Shown piece by piece: positions 34,179 to 43,412 of a stretch of 64,000 nucleotides of DNA. The stretch lies in contig NZ_CP050700.1 in NCBI RefSeq assembly GCF_010646885.2, forward strand, positions 3,250,501 through 3,314,500. Reading direction: 5' to 3'. Each line of letters starts with the position of its first letter. Position 1 is the stretch's first letter. The stretch comes from Desulfopila sp. IMCC35008 (GTDB taxonomy: Bacteria; Desulfobacterota; Desulfobulbia; Desulfobulbales; Desulfocapsaceae). The notes beneath the pieces were generated by a model, which saw only the letters and a program-made list of their open reading frames with translations, was not told the DNA's origin and searched no databases. Position numbers and translations under genes: made by a program.

Positions 34179-36425
34179 TCACTTTTTTTCCATTTGTTTT
34201 TTCAGCCGTTCATAGTTCTCCCTGGCAATTTGGGTTAGCGAAAGCCCCTCTTTTTCAGGATCGCTGGTTTCAAAGGCCACGGCCTTGGTATCTAACATGA
34301 TGACATCCTGATAATAATCCAGGGCCTTTCCATATTCTTTATTATGCTCAGCCACCACTCCCATATTGAGCAAGGCAAATGGGTTCTTTGAGTCAATAGC
34401 AAGCGCTTCCTGAAAATATGTTCCGGCTTCCTTGATTTTTCCGGCCATCAGCATCTCATACCCTCTTTCCGCAAGGGTCACCGCATGCCTGGGATTCGCG
34501 ACTTTGGTGAGAGTCTCCCTCACACCCGGAAGCACGGTGCCGATACTGTCTTCTTTTTCCAGGGTTACCCCGGCAATATCTGCAGGATTTCGTACTATTC
34601 TTGGCGTGATAAATATAAACATATTGGTCTTGACGGTTGTTGTCGACCTGCTTTTAAACAACCAGCCGAGAAAAGGAATATCACCCAATAGCGGAACCTT
34701 GTTCTCACTCAAGGTGGCATCCTCACCAATAATTCCGCCTATTACGATGGTATCGCTGTCGTTCACGATGACCGTCGTTGAGGTCGTTCTCTTAAAGGTC
34801 GTCGGCCTCAACTCAAGTGAATTGGCTGCAAGCCGTGTTATCTCGGTTTCAATTTCCAACCTCATCGTGTCCGCCTGATTGATTTGCGGCGTAATCCTCA
34901 AGGTTGTCGCCACATCACGATATTCATATTGGGTGTAATCCTGAGAGCTGTCCGTGGTATTCTGACTTGTGATATAGGGCACATTCTCACCCACACTGAT
35001 CTCTGCCTTTTTATTATCTGTTGTCAGGATCTGGGGAGTCGAAATGATATTGATGTCCGTATCACTCTTATAGGCACGCAGTATAGCTGCTATATTGGGG
35101 AAGGTGACCCCACCAATCTCAATACCCTGTTTGAGGACACCAAGAGAAAAGCCGGAAGGTAAGGTTGGGTTCTCCCCGCTTATGCCGCCAATACTGTCAA
35201 AAGGGCTCTCTGAGTTACTGGTGAAACCAGTTGCCAACTGGCCTGTATCGTCGGCGAACATACCTGCTGCCGCCCACTCAACACCAACATCAAAATCCTT
35301 GGTGGTATCGACTTCAAGTATCAATGCCTCCAGATAGACCATCTGCCTCGGGATATCAAGCTTCTTTATAACCCCTTCCAGGACGGCATATTCCTCACGG
35401 CTGGCAGTGATAATCAGAGAGTTGGTCTCCTCATCGGGCATGACCTTGACGTTTGTTGAAATGGGTGGAGCCTTACCTTTTTCCGTAGTACCTGTTTTGC
35501 TTTCCGGCAGGGCGTTAAGAACCTTGGCCAGTTCCGTTGCATTGGCATTCTGCAAATAATAGACATGAATATTCCCCTCGTTCCGCTGAACGGGGGTATC
35601 GAGTCTGGCAACCAGTGAACGAACACGGGCAACCTCTTCTGAACTTGCCAGCACCACAACGGAATTTACCCGCTCATAGGGAACCACCCTAACTGATGTC
35701 TTCTGGGCAGCTCCTTTCTTAACGGCCCCAGTACGTTGGTAAATGGTGTTGAGAATCTTGGCAATAGAGTCAGCGGCAGCGTTTTCAAGCTGGATCACCG
35801 CCACTTCCTCCTCAGTAAATTCCACATCGAGGGTCTCGATTATTTTGAGCAGGCGCTGGATGTTTGACAACGTCTCGGTCAAGACCAACATACCGGACTG
35901 GGAGTGGGCAATCACCACCGAGGTCTTTGAGACAAGTGGTGTCAGCACCTTTTTCATGGCATCCGGGGAGGAATGTTTGAGTGGAACAAGCTGAGTAACG
36001 ACCTTATCTTCCGGATGGACAGTCATCCCGGAACTAATGGTCTCGATACTTTTTGACCGGGCAGCAGCGGATGGGATAATCTTTATAACAGACCCGGAAG
36101 GAACAGTAGTAAAACCATGCACTTCAAGAACAGATTCGAAGACTCGGTATGCTTCATCTTCCGATATTTTGGTCGGAGACAGGATCGTCACATTGCCCTG
36201 CACCGCCTTATCGATCACAAAATTTTTGCCACTCAACTCACTGATATATTGAATGAACAGGCGAATATCGACATTGTTGAGATCAAGCGTCACAAACTTT
36301 TTACCGCTGACCGCCGGTTTATCACCAATAACTGTCTGTTGCTGACAATATCCTGGATTCGAAGCCAGACCACTCAGCATCAGGAATGCACCAAACAGGA
36401 CAATGTATTTCCACAAACGGCCCAT
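34179..36425 (-). CDS. gspD: Type II secretion secretin GspD with C-terminal TPR extension
   Basis: Outer-membrane secretin, 748 residues from ATG 36425, which follows GGGGAGAATT; the frame opens upstream at 36470 without need. A signal peptide (about 1-28) precedes N0 (FVTLDLNNVDIRLFIQYISE), N1-N3 domains and the secretin core (TPQILTTDNKKAEISVGENV; VPLLGDIPFLGWLFKSRS). After the core, residues about 640-748 are unusual: instead of an ordinary S-domain there are two tetratricopeptide-like repeats (AERGYEMLMAGKIKEAGTYF and ALLNMGVVAEHNKEYGKALD). The tail may recruit a pilotin or peptidoglycan partner; this is inference. Confidence 0.95.
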   Translation of the reverse strand: MGRLWKYIVLFGAFLMLSGLASNPGYCQQQTVIGDKPAVSGKKFVTLDLNNVDIRLFIQYISELSGKNFVIDKAVQGNVTILSPTKISEDEAYRVFESVLEVHGFTTVPSGSVIKIIPSAAARSKSIETISSGMTVHPEDKVVTQLVPLKHSSPDAMKKVLTPLVSKTSVVIAHSQSGMLVLTETLSNIQRLLKIIETLDVEFTEEEVAVIQLENAAADSIAKILNTIYQRTGAVKKGAAQKTSVRVVPYERVNSVVVLASSEEVARVRSLVARLDTPVQRNEGNIHVYYLQNANATELAKVLNALPESKTGTTEKGKAPPISTNVKVMPDEETNSLIITASREEYAVLEGVIKKLDIPRQMVYLEALILEVDTTKDFDVGVEWAAAGMFADDTGQLATGFTSNSESPFDSIGGISGENPTLPSGFSLGVLKQGIEIGGVTFPNIAAILRAYKSDTDINIISTPQILTTDNKKAEISVGENVPYITSQNTTDSSQDYTQYEYRDVATTLRITPQINQADTMRLEIETEITRLAANSLELRPTTFKRTTSTTVIVNDSDTIVIGGIIGEDATLSENKVPLLGDIPFLGWLFKSRSTTTVKTNMFIFITPRIVRNPADIAGVTLEKEDSIGTVLPGVRETLTKVANPRHAVTLAERGYEMLMAGKIKEAGTYFQEALAIDSKNPFALLNMGVVAEHNKEYGKALDYYQDVIMLDTKAVAFETSDPEKEGLSLTQIARENYERLKKQMEKK

Positions 36426-36482
36426 AATTCTCCCCGCTTTATTCACTTCACAACAATTGTTCGTTGCCACACTTTCTCCCTG

Positions 36483-37271
36483 CTACTCTGTTATGTCCTG
36501 CACATTGGTTTCCGCCTCCGGCTCCATTGAATCGGAATCAGATGGGGAAACATTTATTTCTTCCTCCGCCTCCATTGAATCGGAATCAGATAGAGGGGCG
36601 TCCTCTGCAGGTTGTCTTCTTGAACTGATTATCTTCCGCGTCGGACGAACCACCCGTGGTCTGAGCCTGTTTGTCGTTGTTGCAGGTTCAGTATCGGATT
36701 GTATACCCGGCATCACTGCAGCTCTTCTGCGCGGCAGATTAGCCGCCACAGGACCGGGAGGAGCCTTGGGTGCATATTTGCCCGCCTCGCTCATGTCCAG
36801 GATCTCGTCCTGGGCATCTACATTTAAGACGATACTTCCCCGGCGAATTTCCTTGATCAGCGCCCCCTGTATCTGGTCACCCACCCGGTAGATATCCTGT
36901 TTCCTGTCTTTTTTAGTCAGGATAATCGCCCGGTCTTCATCATTTTTCCCAAAAATAGTACCCATAAGAACGAGCTCCAGGGAAGTGGGCTCCAATTCCT
37001 CAGCCTTGGTATTCGTCTGCTTGGCTGCAAGCTTTTTCTCCGGTGGTTGTCCGAAAAGATTGCGTTTCGTGATTATTGAATAATCCACAGGTGTCTGTCG
37101 CTTGGCCGGTTTATCTTTCGGCTGTACGATGGTCTGTTCCTGAGCGACCTGGGGACTCATCTTTTCACTAAAGACAAATTTTTCCACTGTAAAATAAAAA
37201 AGTTCAACGCTTACAACACAGCCGACTGTTATGAACAGGAACGGGAGTATCCGGGAAATTCTCGAGTCCAT
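36483..37271 (-). CDS. gspC: Type II secretion GspC-like protein without a PDZ domain
   Basis: Inner-membrane component that links the assembly platform to the secretin. In 262 residues: a short cytoplasmic start, one membrane helix (about 9-29), a linker, then the homology region (about 68-155; RNLFG followed by ELVLMGTIFGKNDEDRAIIL and YRVGDQIQGALIKEI). The C-terminal PDZ or coiled-coil domain of textbook GspC is absent; instead there is an Arg-rich segment (about 180-220) and an acidic tail with two copies of SDSDSMEpEaEtNV-like sequence. It lies 4 bp after gspN and 57 bp before gspD, the usual C-D order. Confidence 0.85.
   Translation of the reverse strand: MDSRISRILPFLFITVGCVVSVELFYFTVEKFVFSEKMSPQVAQEQTIVQPKDKPAKRQTPVDYSIITKRNLFGQPPEKKLAAKQTNTKAEELEPTSLELVLMGTIFGKNDEDRAIILTKKDRKQDIYRVGDQIQGALIKEIRRGSIVLNVDAQDEILDMSEAGKYAPKAPPGPVAANLPRRRAAVMPGIQSDTEPATTTNRLRPRVVRPTRKIISSRRQPAEDAPLSDSDSMEAEEEINVSPSDSDSMEPEAETNVQDITE
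36522..36591 (-). repeat. Exact 22-bp direct repeat inside gspC
   Basis: The same 22 bases (core CCATTGAATCGGAATCAGAT) occur at 36522-36543 and 36570-36591, with a 48-bp period. They encode the two SDSDSME blocks of the acidic GspC tail. The perfect identity points to a recent in-frame duplication that could vary in copy number. Confidence 0.85.
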
Positions 37272-37275
37272 TGAA

Positions 37276-38160
37276 TCACCCGCTACCGAAGGCGAACCGG
37301 GGATTCCCGGTCGTCCCTTTCATATAGAAAGGGATCTGATTTTTCTGGTACTGTTTCTGCAGCCGTTTCACTACCCGTAAAATTCTGGGTTTCTTTTTCA
37401 GGAATTCCTTTTCAATTTCCAGGTTCCCGTTCAACCCTAAGCGCCAGCCGGAGAATCTGCCGATCACCTGAACATTACCACCATAATCGGCCGTAAAACC
37501 GTCTGTTTTCATTACCCCGTTCGTCAGGGTTATATTCTTGTCAGTATACTGAAAATCGCCAGTAACCTGCTTGATCTCCAATTCCCTCAGGGTAAGAATA
37601 GGCTGCCTCAGAACAGTTTTACCTTCCACAAGTACATACTGCCCACTCCCCTTTCCCTTGGCCCCTTCCTGCCATGATCCGGAATATTGACCGGTAACCC
37701 CGAATGTACCAAACAGTTCCCTTTTTACCCCGCTTGTAAGCGATTCAAGCTCTTCAAAGCGAACACCGGCAACCTCTACGCCGGAGAATTCAAAGTCCTT
37801 CCTGAAAGGATAAATCATCACCTCTGTCCTCACCGTACCACCATGTAGGGTCGCCGTAACCGTGTAAGCACGTCCCAACCCTTCTAAAGTCGGTGTAACC
37901 TGCACATCCTTAAACATTATTAAGGGGTTGCCGTCAATTCTACGGGAGACCAGCAGATGCTTGAACAAAACACTGTAAGGAGCCACATATCCGGCAGGAC
38001 CAAATGAGCATTCAATTGCCGGGAATGCCGCCTCAAGTTTTCGAGCCAGGAAATCCCCAGCTTCTTCTTTTGGGAATCGTACATAAAGCAGGACACCAGT
38101 CAACAATAGCCCATACATGAAATAGATAAATAACCTGCGAACAGGTACCATCATCGCCAT
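37276..38160 (-). CDS. gspN: Type II secretion protein GspN
   Basis: A 294-residue protein with one N-terminal membrane helix (about 8-25) and a periplasmic body of repeated beta-rich AsmA-like segments (KDVQVTPTLEGLGRAY, GSGQYVLVEGKTVLRQPILT, LRELEIKQVTGDFQYTDKNI). GspN is an accessory inner-membrane part of the secretion machine whose exact role is not settled. Desulfobacterota usually place it between gspM and gspC, as here. Spacing is 2 bp after gspM and 4 bp before gspC. Confidence 0.9.
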   Translation of the reverse strand: MAMMVPVRRLFIYFMYGLLLTGVLLYVRFPKEEAGDFLARKLEAAFPAIECSFGPAGYVAPYSVLFKHLLVSRRIDGNPLIMFKDVQVTPTLEGLGRAYTVTATLHGGTVRTEVMIYPFRKDFEFSGVEVAGVRFEELESLTSGVKRELFGTFGVTGQYSGSWQEGAKGKGSGQYVLVEGKTVLRQPILTLRELEIKQVTGDFQYTDKNITLTNGVMKTDGFTADYGGNVQVIGRFSGWRLGLNGNLEIEKEFLKKKPRILRVVKRLQKQYQKNQIPFYMKGTTGNPRFAFGSG

Positions 38161-38162
38161 TG

Positions 38163-38747
38163 CTAGCCAGCCTCCGTAAACGTTACGACCTGAAGTATCA
38201 CATCGAGCATTCCTTGTTCCTTCGAACTGGCCTGAATAGAGATCCTGCGGACGGAAACCACATTGACATCGGATTCAATTCCTCGTAAAAACCTGACCAG
38301 ATGGGGCAGATCCACTTCCTGCAGCTTCATCTCAACCAGGGACTCTGAAAATTCGTCGTCCCCCTCCACCACAGACGGTTTCATATATTTTATCTGCTGT
38401 TTGACATCAGCCGCTGCCGCCTGCTGATCGAGAAACGTGAACAGGGTGAATCCCTTTTGCCGTCTGGCCAGATTTGTCTTAATGCCGCCTTCCTGCTTGC
38501 GCAGCTCGCCATATTCCTGTTGCAGCAATCGCATTTCCAGCAAGTCTTTCTGCTTTCTTTCAATGGATTTCTGCAAACGTTCCCTGTTCTCGAAATAAGG
38601 CGAAATCATAAAATGAAAGATCAGCACACCTATAACAAAAAACACACCCACTGCCAGGGTCACCTTCTCCCTCTGGCCGAGCTGGTCGATTCCTGATCTG
38701 GCCCTTATCCCCGCCAGCGTTTTCTCTGGTATGCGCAGCCGTTTCAT
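38163..38747 (-). CDS. gspM: Type II secretion protein GspM
   Basis: Platform protein of 194 residues with a short cytoplasmic start, one membrane helix (about 28-48, KVTLAVGVFFVIGVLIFHFM), a coiled coil (about 58-105) and a periplasmic ferredoxin-like domain. It partners GspL. Its start overlaps the gspL stop by 4 bp (ATGA), so translation is coupled. Confidence 0.9.
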   Translation of the reverse strand: MKRLRIPEKTLAGIRARSGIDQLGQREKVTLAVGVFFVIGVLIFHFMISPYFENRERLQKSIERKQKDLLEMRLLQQEYGELRKQEGGIKTNLARRQKGFTLFTFLDQQAAAADVKQQIKYMKPSVVEGDDEFSESLVEMKLQEVDLPHLVRFLRGIESDVNVVSVRRISIQASSKEQGMLDVILQVVTFTEAG

Positions 38748-40210
38748 TCTTGGGTAAACTCCAGTTTCAGCTCAAAACGAACGCCTTCCCCTTTCGGGGC
38801 AAGGTTGGCGGAGGCAATCTCGACGGTGCTGAAGTAATCAGATTTTTCCAGTTCTTTCTGTACACTGTCTACTATATTGAAATCCTTTGTCTCACCTCTC
38901 AGGCGCAGATCATCACCATCGGCCACAAAACGGGTCAACGTAAGAGGAAGACTGGCCGGTATCCGGGAGGACAATTCGGCGAGCAGGTCCAGTTTGTGAA
39001 ATTTCGCAGTCCCGTTGCCCACTCCGCTATAAAGTTCCCGGGTTTCCCGAACCTTTACCTCCATCTGTTTTCGGGCATCCTGTATTTTTGTTACTTCCGG
39101 CAGGGTCTGTTTAAATACGGCAATTATCTCTGCCTGCAGCCTGTCACGTTCAGCATTGAGGTTGCGAATATCCATCAGACAAAAAAAGATCAGACCGGCG
39201 CATAGTGCCGCCACGGGAATCAGCGCCTTTACACCCATCCTGCGAAGATTCTTGATTGACTGACGTTTCCGGAACTGCCCACTTCTCAGGTTAACAAGGT
39301 TTTTATCCTTCTTGTCACACAAAGCAAGTGAGAGAGTTCCATTCAGGTCATGCTCATCCCATTCAACCTCTCCCGGCGGGACAATTTTCAGTAAAGGTCG
39401 CTGCCCCGCACTATACAGTTTTACAGGTTGAACCAGCTCCTCCTGTAATCGCGCCAATATTGCGGGTGCACCACCAACTGTACCGGTAACAAAACAGGGA
39501 ATTTCCTCGCTCAGGAAAACGGTCTTTCGGGTACTGAGCATTGTTTGGCGGATAGTGCCAAACAATTCAACCAGATAGCTGTCAAGCCTGCTGCCACCAT
39601 CACTTTCCGCTATAACCTCTTCGGCCGAAATATTCAGCGGGCGAATCAGCATCAGACGACCGAGTTCAACAACGATAAGAGTTGTCTGTTTCAATCCCAT
39701 ATCAAGAAGCAAAAACGAGCTGTGCTCCCCATACTGTTGGATAAGGTCGATGCACTCCGGCAGTCCTGCCACAGTTATGATTTCCGGGTCCAGGCCCAGC
39801 CCCTCCAAACCGGCCAACAGCTCCATCAATTGCTCTCGGCCCAGCATTGCCGTTATAATTGCCCCTTCGTCCGAATTGTCAGGATAGACCAGAAAATCGA
39901 AATGGATATCACTGCTCCTGCAGGTGGTCAGCTCCTCAATTTCCAGTGGCAGTATTTTTTCTATCTTCTGTCTGTCCTTAAAGGGAAGTTTGAGGTTCCT
40001 GAACAGGAACCTTTCGGCACAGAGAGAAACCCGGCAACCTCCACCGGTTACGCCTAACAGTTCAACAAGCTCCCTTAACGACCCCGCAATGTCGACATCA
40101 TCTAGTGGCACCACCCCATAGTCCCGGACCTGGGAAGCCTTTTGTCCGCTTTCGAGTATCAGGCCGCTTATCTCATTCTGCCCGATATGTATGGCAAGCA
40201 GTGTTTCCAC
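38744..40210 (-). CDS. gspL: Type II secretion protein GspL
   Basis: A 488-residue platform protein. The cytoplasmic PilM-like actin fold (about 1-280; FLLLDMGLKQTTLIVVELG) binds GspE, one membrane helix follows (about 322-342, ALIPVAALCAGLIFFCLMDI), then a coiled coil and a periplasmic ferredoxin-like domain similar to PilN (about 400-488). It starts 3 bp after gspK and overlaps gspM by 4 bp. Confidence 0.92.
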   Translation of the reverse strand: METLLAIHIGQNEISGLILESGQKASQVRDYGVVPLDDVDIAGSLRELVELLGVTGGGCRVSLCAERFLFRNLKLPFKDRQKIEKILPLEIEELTTCRSSDIHFDFLVYPDNSDEGAIITAMLGREQLMELLAGLEGLGLDPEIITVAGLPECIDLIQQYGEHSSFLLLDMGLKQTTLIVVELGRLMLIRPLNISAEEVIAESDGGSRLDSYLVELFGTIRQTMLSTRKTVFLSEEIPCFVTGTVGGAPAILARLQEELVQPVKLYSAGQRPLLKIVPPGEVEWDEHDLNGTLSLALCDKKDKNLVNLRSGQFRKRQSIKNLRRMGVKALIPVAALCAGLIFFCLMDIRNLNAERDRLQAEIIAVFKQTLPEVTKIQDARKQMEVKVRETRELYSGVGNGTAKFHKLDLLAELSSRIPASLPLTLTRFVADGDDLRLRGETKDFNIVDSVQKELEKSDYFSTVEIASANLAPKGEGVRFELKLEFTQE

Positions 40211-40213
40211 TCG

Positions 40214-41227
40214 TTACTCCACCTTCTTGTATAGCATCCCAACGTGATTATCCTTATCTCGCTCCATCACTGCGATAATCTCACGTCGCAGGTCATGGAA
40301 CGAACCGGCCGCCACCAACCTGAAATAGGTACTCTTGGTGGTAATGACCTTTTCCGGCAGTATAATATCACCCGGCCAGCCGGAAACAGAGTTATACCAG
40401 TTTTTCTCTTTCAGGTTCTCCCGATTACCCTCTTCCTTTCGGTATTCAGTGAGTGTATCGATCATATCCATAGAGAGCTGCGGTGCCATGGCCCGAATAA
40501 GCTCTCCGGGAGCAGTGTTTATATTGATGGTTCCATCATTGCCGAACACCGTAACAAAATCAGCAAGCCCTTTGTTGTCTCCTTCACCCATAAGGAGTTC
40601 AGGGGTTATGCCTTTTACCAGCAGCAGCTCCTCGATAGTAGCAACCGCACCGTTCCTGCATGAGTACGGTTCATTGAGCGAGCGGTAATACCCTGACTCG
40701 GCCCCAAAATCAGACTCTCTGTCATCTTCATCAAGCCAATCCACCAGGGCATCGACAATATCCCTGGCCATTTCTTCTCCTTCCAGTTCAAAAGTACCGG
40801 AAAGAAGCAATTGCTTCAATATTTCTCTGTTTTCATTTGCATTATTGTTGTTTTCACCCTCTTTACCATGCTCCACCAGGCTATTGATCTGGAGCAGACC
40901 GGACAGGTCCTGCACCTGGAGTTCCAGCTCTCCTCTTGCAAATAAACCTTGAAATACCTCAGCTTCCAGTGTTCCCCACACATCCTGTAAGCTATCGAAA
41001 TCGTTTTCTTCACCGTCATTCTCAAGCAGCAGGCTACCGATATTAAGAGCAGAATTTGCAATCAGGTGCTGTTGCCATCCATCCATGGAGGTTGCCGCTG
41101 TCAGGTAGTTTTGTCTCATCCCCCTGCTGAACTGGATTGTTACCGCCACAAGAAGACTTATTACCATAATGGTGATAAGCAGGGCCATACCCTCATTATT
41201 GCCAAGGATTGTTCTATTTTTTATCAT
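40214..41227 (-). CDS. gspK: Type II secretion minor pseudopilin GspK
   Basis: Large tip pseudopilin of 337 residues. The prepilin leader MIKNRTILGNNEG is cleaved before MALLITIMVISLLVAVTIQF; as usual for GspK, position +5 is not glutamate. The helical insert domain and the C-terminal GspK fold follow (NTAPGELIRAMAPQLS is typical). The start is put at 41227, overlapping gspJ by 14 bp; the frame runs open to 41317. It caps the pseudopilus together with GspI and GspJ. Confidence 0.93.
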   Translation of the reverse strand: MIKNRTILGNNEGMALLITIMVISLLVAVTIQFSRGMRQNYLTAATSMDGWQQHLIANSALNIGSLLLENDGEENDFDSLQDVWGTLEAEVFQGLFARGELELQVQDLSGLLQINSLVEHGKEGENNNNANENREILKQLLLSGTFELEGEEMARDIVDALVDWLDEDDRESDFGAESGYYRSLNEPYSCRNGAVATIEELLLVKGITPELLMGEGDNKGLADFVTVFGNDGTININTAPGELIRAMAPQLSMDMIDTLTEYRKEEGNRENLKEKNWYNSVSGWPGDIILPEKVITTKSTYFRLVAAGSFHDLRREIIAVMERDKDNHVGMLYKKVE

Positions 41228-41930
41228 TGCCAGACAACCTCCCCGGCAGGATGGCAACAGCTGTACGAAACAATCGGCTTTCTTCTTCATCCATGGGATT
41301 TCCGAAACGCAGTTCAACCTTTATTACTACCGGCAACTGTAGTTGCTTTTCTTCCTGGTTATCCGAAGCTTCATTGTCATTCCCTTGCCAGTTATCCTGT
41401 TCGTCGCCTTCGGAGTTGAGGTAGGTCAGCTTGAACTCTTTCAGGTTTTCCCCGAGCAGCTCCCCTTGTTCCTCCTCGTCAGCCTGCTCCTCCTCGACCG
41501 GTGTTAGTGGATTATCGAGTCTGTAAAGCGACAACAGGCCGGATTCCTCATTTTCTACAGTTGAATAGGTAATGACTGTTACCCCGGCATACTGATCATT
41601 CCGGTTAAAGCGCAGATGCGCAGTAGAAGTAAAAGAGAGACGGTCTCCCCTCTTCCCATCCACATCTTCCTGCTCACCGTCCATTATCCCCCCATCACCT
41701 GCGAAGGTCGATTCAAGATCCGCTTCTATCCGTTCGAGTATTATACGGGCCTGCCCCTCCATTTTAGCCTGGAACTCAGATTTCTGGACATTATGGAAAG
41801 TAGTCCTGTAGGCCCCAAACACTGTTGTAATAACGACGGAAAAAACGAATATGGCAAGCAAAAGCTCCAACAGGGTAAATCCGGCTGATGACATCACTCT
41901 CACCTTGTTGCTATCATGTGTATCAGCCAT
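41214..41930 (-). CDS. gspJ: Type II secretion minor pseudopilin GspJ
   Basis: Tip pseudopilin, about 238 residues. The class III prepilin signal is SSAGFTLLELLLAIFVFSVV, with Glu at +5. The body has the GspJ-like ARIILERIEADLESTF segment and a very acidic C-terminal half (EEEQADEEEQGELLG; DEQDNWQGNDNEASDNQEE). The start is placed at 41930 after AGGAAGG, overlapping gspI by 8 bp; ATG at the later MSSAGF is a shorter option. Confidence 0.9.
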   Translation of the reverse strand: MADTHDSNKVRVMSSAGFTLLELLLAIFVFSVVITTVFGAYRTTFHNVQKSEFQAKMEGQARIILERIEADLESTFAGDGGIMDGEQEDVDGKRGDRLSFTSTAHLRFNRNDQYAGVTVITYSTVENEESGLLSLYRLDNPLTPVEEEQADEEEQGELLGENLKEFKLTYLNSEGDEQDNWQGNDNEASDNQEEKQLQLPVVIKVELRFGNPMDEEESRLFRTAVAILPGRLSGNDKK

Positions 41931-42399
41931 CCTTCCTGAGCTCCCGGCCGAACCAGGTAAAAGTTGAACTTTGACTGCTCTCATTCCATGAAACAGTCAG
42001 ATCAACCTTGTATAAGGGGTGCTCTCCTCCGTCCAGCTCAAGCTGCTCAAAACTTGCTTCCTCAACTTCAGTTTTCCAGCTGTACCCGGCAAACTCTTCA
42101 CCAAAATCACCTTCGTCCGCCATATACGACCTGATACCCGATTCATATTCAGCGACTATCTCCCTGGCAAGCAAGGCCGCAGTGGTATTAAACTTAGCAT
42201 CGATGGCAAGTGAAAGACTTGATGACTGGGAACTAAAAAGGCTGGTCAGGGCTATAGCAATAATAGATATGGCAATGAGGACTTCAAGAAGAGTAAAGCC
42301 ACAGGTGTTCCGTATACAATGAAACAAGGAAGTGAGGCCTGGTGATTGCCCGCCATGCTTGGAGACAATAGGATTGTGTAAACTATTTTTCCGGCTCAT
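41923..42399 (-). CDS. gspI: Type II secretion minor pseudopilin GspI
   Basis: Pseudopilin of about 158 residues with an unusually long leader before the cleavage site: NTCGFTLLEVLIAISIIAIA, Glu at +5. The globular part (AALLAREIVAEYESGI, then YSWKTEVEEA) fits GspI. The start at 42399 (MSRKNS) overlaps gspH by 17 bp; ATG 42408 (MAIMSR) is as likely. The frame is open to 42477. Confidence 0.88.
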   Translation of the reverse strand: MSRKNSLHNPIVSKHGGQSPGLTSLFHCIRNTCGFTLLEVLIAISIIAIALTSLFSSQSSSLSLAIDAKFNTTAALLAREIVAEYESGIRSYMADEGDFGEEFAGYSWKTEVEEASFEQLELDGGEHPLYKVDLTVSWNESSQSSTFTWFGRELRKDG

Positions 42400-42934
42400 A
42401 ATAGCCATCCCTGACTTCAATGTCCGGCACAAACGGGGATAAAAGCAGGCTGACGCCATCACCATCCTTGTTTTCAAGATGAATGATACTCCGGTCCAGA
42501 TACCCCTGCCTGCTGATCCATATTTCTACAAGACCAGTGTCAACAATACCACCGGATTGATTCCAAAAGTCGCGGATTGTTACCTCATCAGCAAGGTGCA
42601 GGATTGATTTTTCCTCCAGCTCCGGTTCCTTGTCATTCTCCGGCTTTTCAGGATTATCCAGCCGGTGATATACCCGGTTTTCGGCCAGATCCAGAAAGAG
42701 CAGGTAGGCCCGTTGTTCACGCAACCCTTTTTCCCGCACTGTCTTGATATAGCCAATCAGTTTCCGGGAATCACTCCTGAGAGAATCGTCAAGTAGGGCC
42801 TGCCGAAAAGCGGGTACACCGGTCATGAGCAACAGACCCATCAACGCGCAGACGACAATCAGCTCCAACAGGCTAAAACCGGCAGCCTGTTTTGTGGGCT
42901 GCGTTCCCTTTTCAGCGACCTGAACTGGTGACAT
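42383..42934 (-). CDS. gspH: Type II secretion minor pseudopilin GspH
   Basis: Pseudopilin of 183 residues with prepilin signal QAAGFSLLELIVVCALMGLL, Glu at +5, preceded by a 19-residue leader. The body contains the GspH/FimT pattern (FRQALLDDSLRSDSRKLIGY and REQRAYLLFLDLAENRVYH). It begins 13 bp after gspG. Confidence 0.88.
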   Translation of the reverse strand: MSPVQVAEKGTQPTKQAAGFSLLELIVVCALMGLLLMTGVPAFRQALLDDSLRSDSRKLIGYIKTVREKGLREQRAYLLFLDLAENRVYHRLDNPEKPENDKEPELEEKSILHLADEVTIRDFWNQSGGIVDTGLVEIWISRQGYLDRSIIHLENKDGDGVSLLLSPFVPDIEVRDGYYEPEK

Positions 42935-42947
42935 CGGGATCTGACTG

Positions 42948-43412
42948 TTACTCCAGTTCCCAACTATTTATATCAGCAGCCTCGCCCTCTCCGCCCGCTT
43001 CACCATCAGCACCATAGGAACTCAAATCGTAATCGCCCTGGGTACCAGGACTAAGATATATATACTCATTTCCCCAAGGATCCAAAGGCACCTTTTTCTT
43101 CTCGAGGTAGCCCTCTTTCCATTTAGGTGGCAGTTTACCCGTTGTCGGTGCTTCCACCAGTGCCTGGAGCCCCTGATCCGTTGAGGGGTACATACCGTTA
43201 TCAAGCTTATACATCTTGAGCGCCGTCTCTATACCCTCTATCTGGACAGACGCCTTTGTGCGTTTCGCCTTTCCTGGATGGCTCATAAGTTTCGGGCCTA
43301 TATAGCCGGCCAGAATCCCGATAATGACAAGAACAACCAATATCTCAATAAGGGTAAAACCCTTTTGGTCAGCGATCTTCGTAACACACTTCCTGCAACT
43401 GCATACTTTCAT
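42948..43412 (-). CDS. gspG: Type II secretion major pseudopilin GspG
   Basis: Major pseudopilus subunit, 154 residues. The prepilin site is [20 protein letters not shown], Glu at +5. The rest is the textbook GspG body: [20 protein letters not shown] and [15 protein letters not shown], with the calcium-site-like [16 protein letters not shown] loop at the C terminus. The ATG at 43412 overlaps the stop of the upstream CFI-box gene by 4 bp (ATGA). The frame is open to 43475 but that lies inside the neighbour. Confidence 0.96.
   Translation of the reverse strand: MKVCSCRKCVTKIADQKGFTLIEILVVLVIIGILAGYIGPKLMSHPGKAKRTKASVQIEGIETALKMYKLDNGMYPSTDQGLQALVEAPTTGKLPPKWKEGYLEKKKVPLDPWGNEYIYLSPGTQGDYDLSSYGADGEAGGEGEAADINSWELE

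Noticed and set aside
36521..36591. CRISPR-like or satellite array
   Set aside because: Only two 22-bp copies, inside and in frame with gspC; a coding duplication explains them.
41461..42680. Low-complexity acidic stretches in the minor pseudopilins as frameshift artefacts
   Set aside because: Frames stay open through the Glu/Asp-rich parts and prepilin motifs and C-terminal segments are in the same frame, so they are real sequence.
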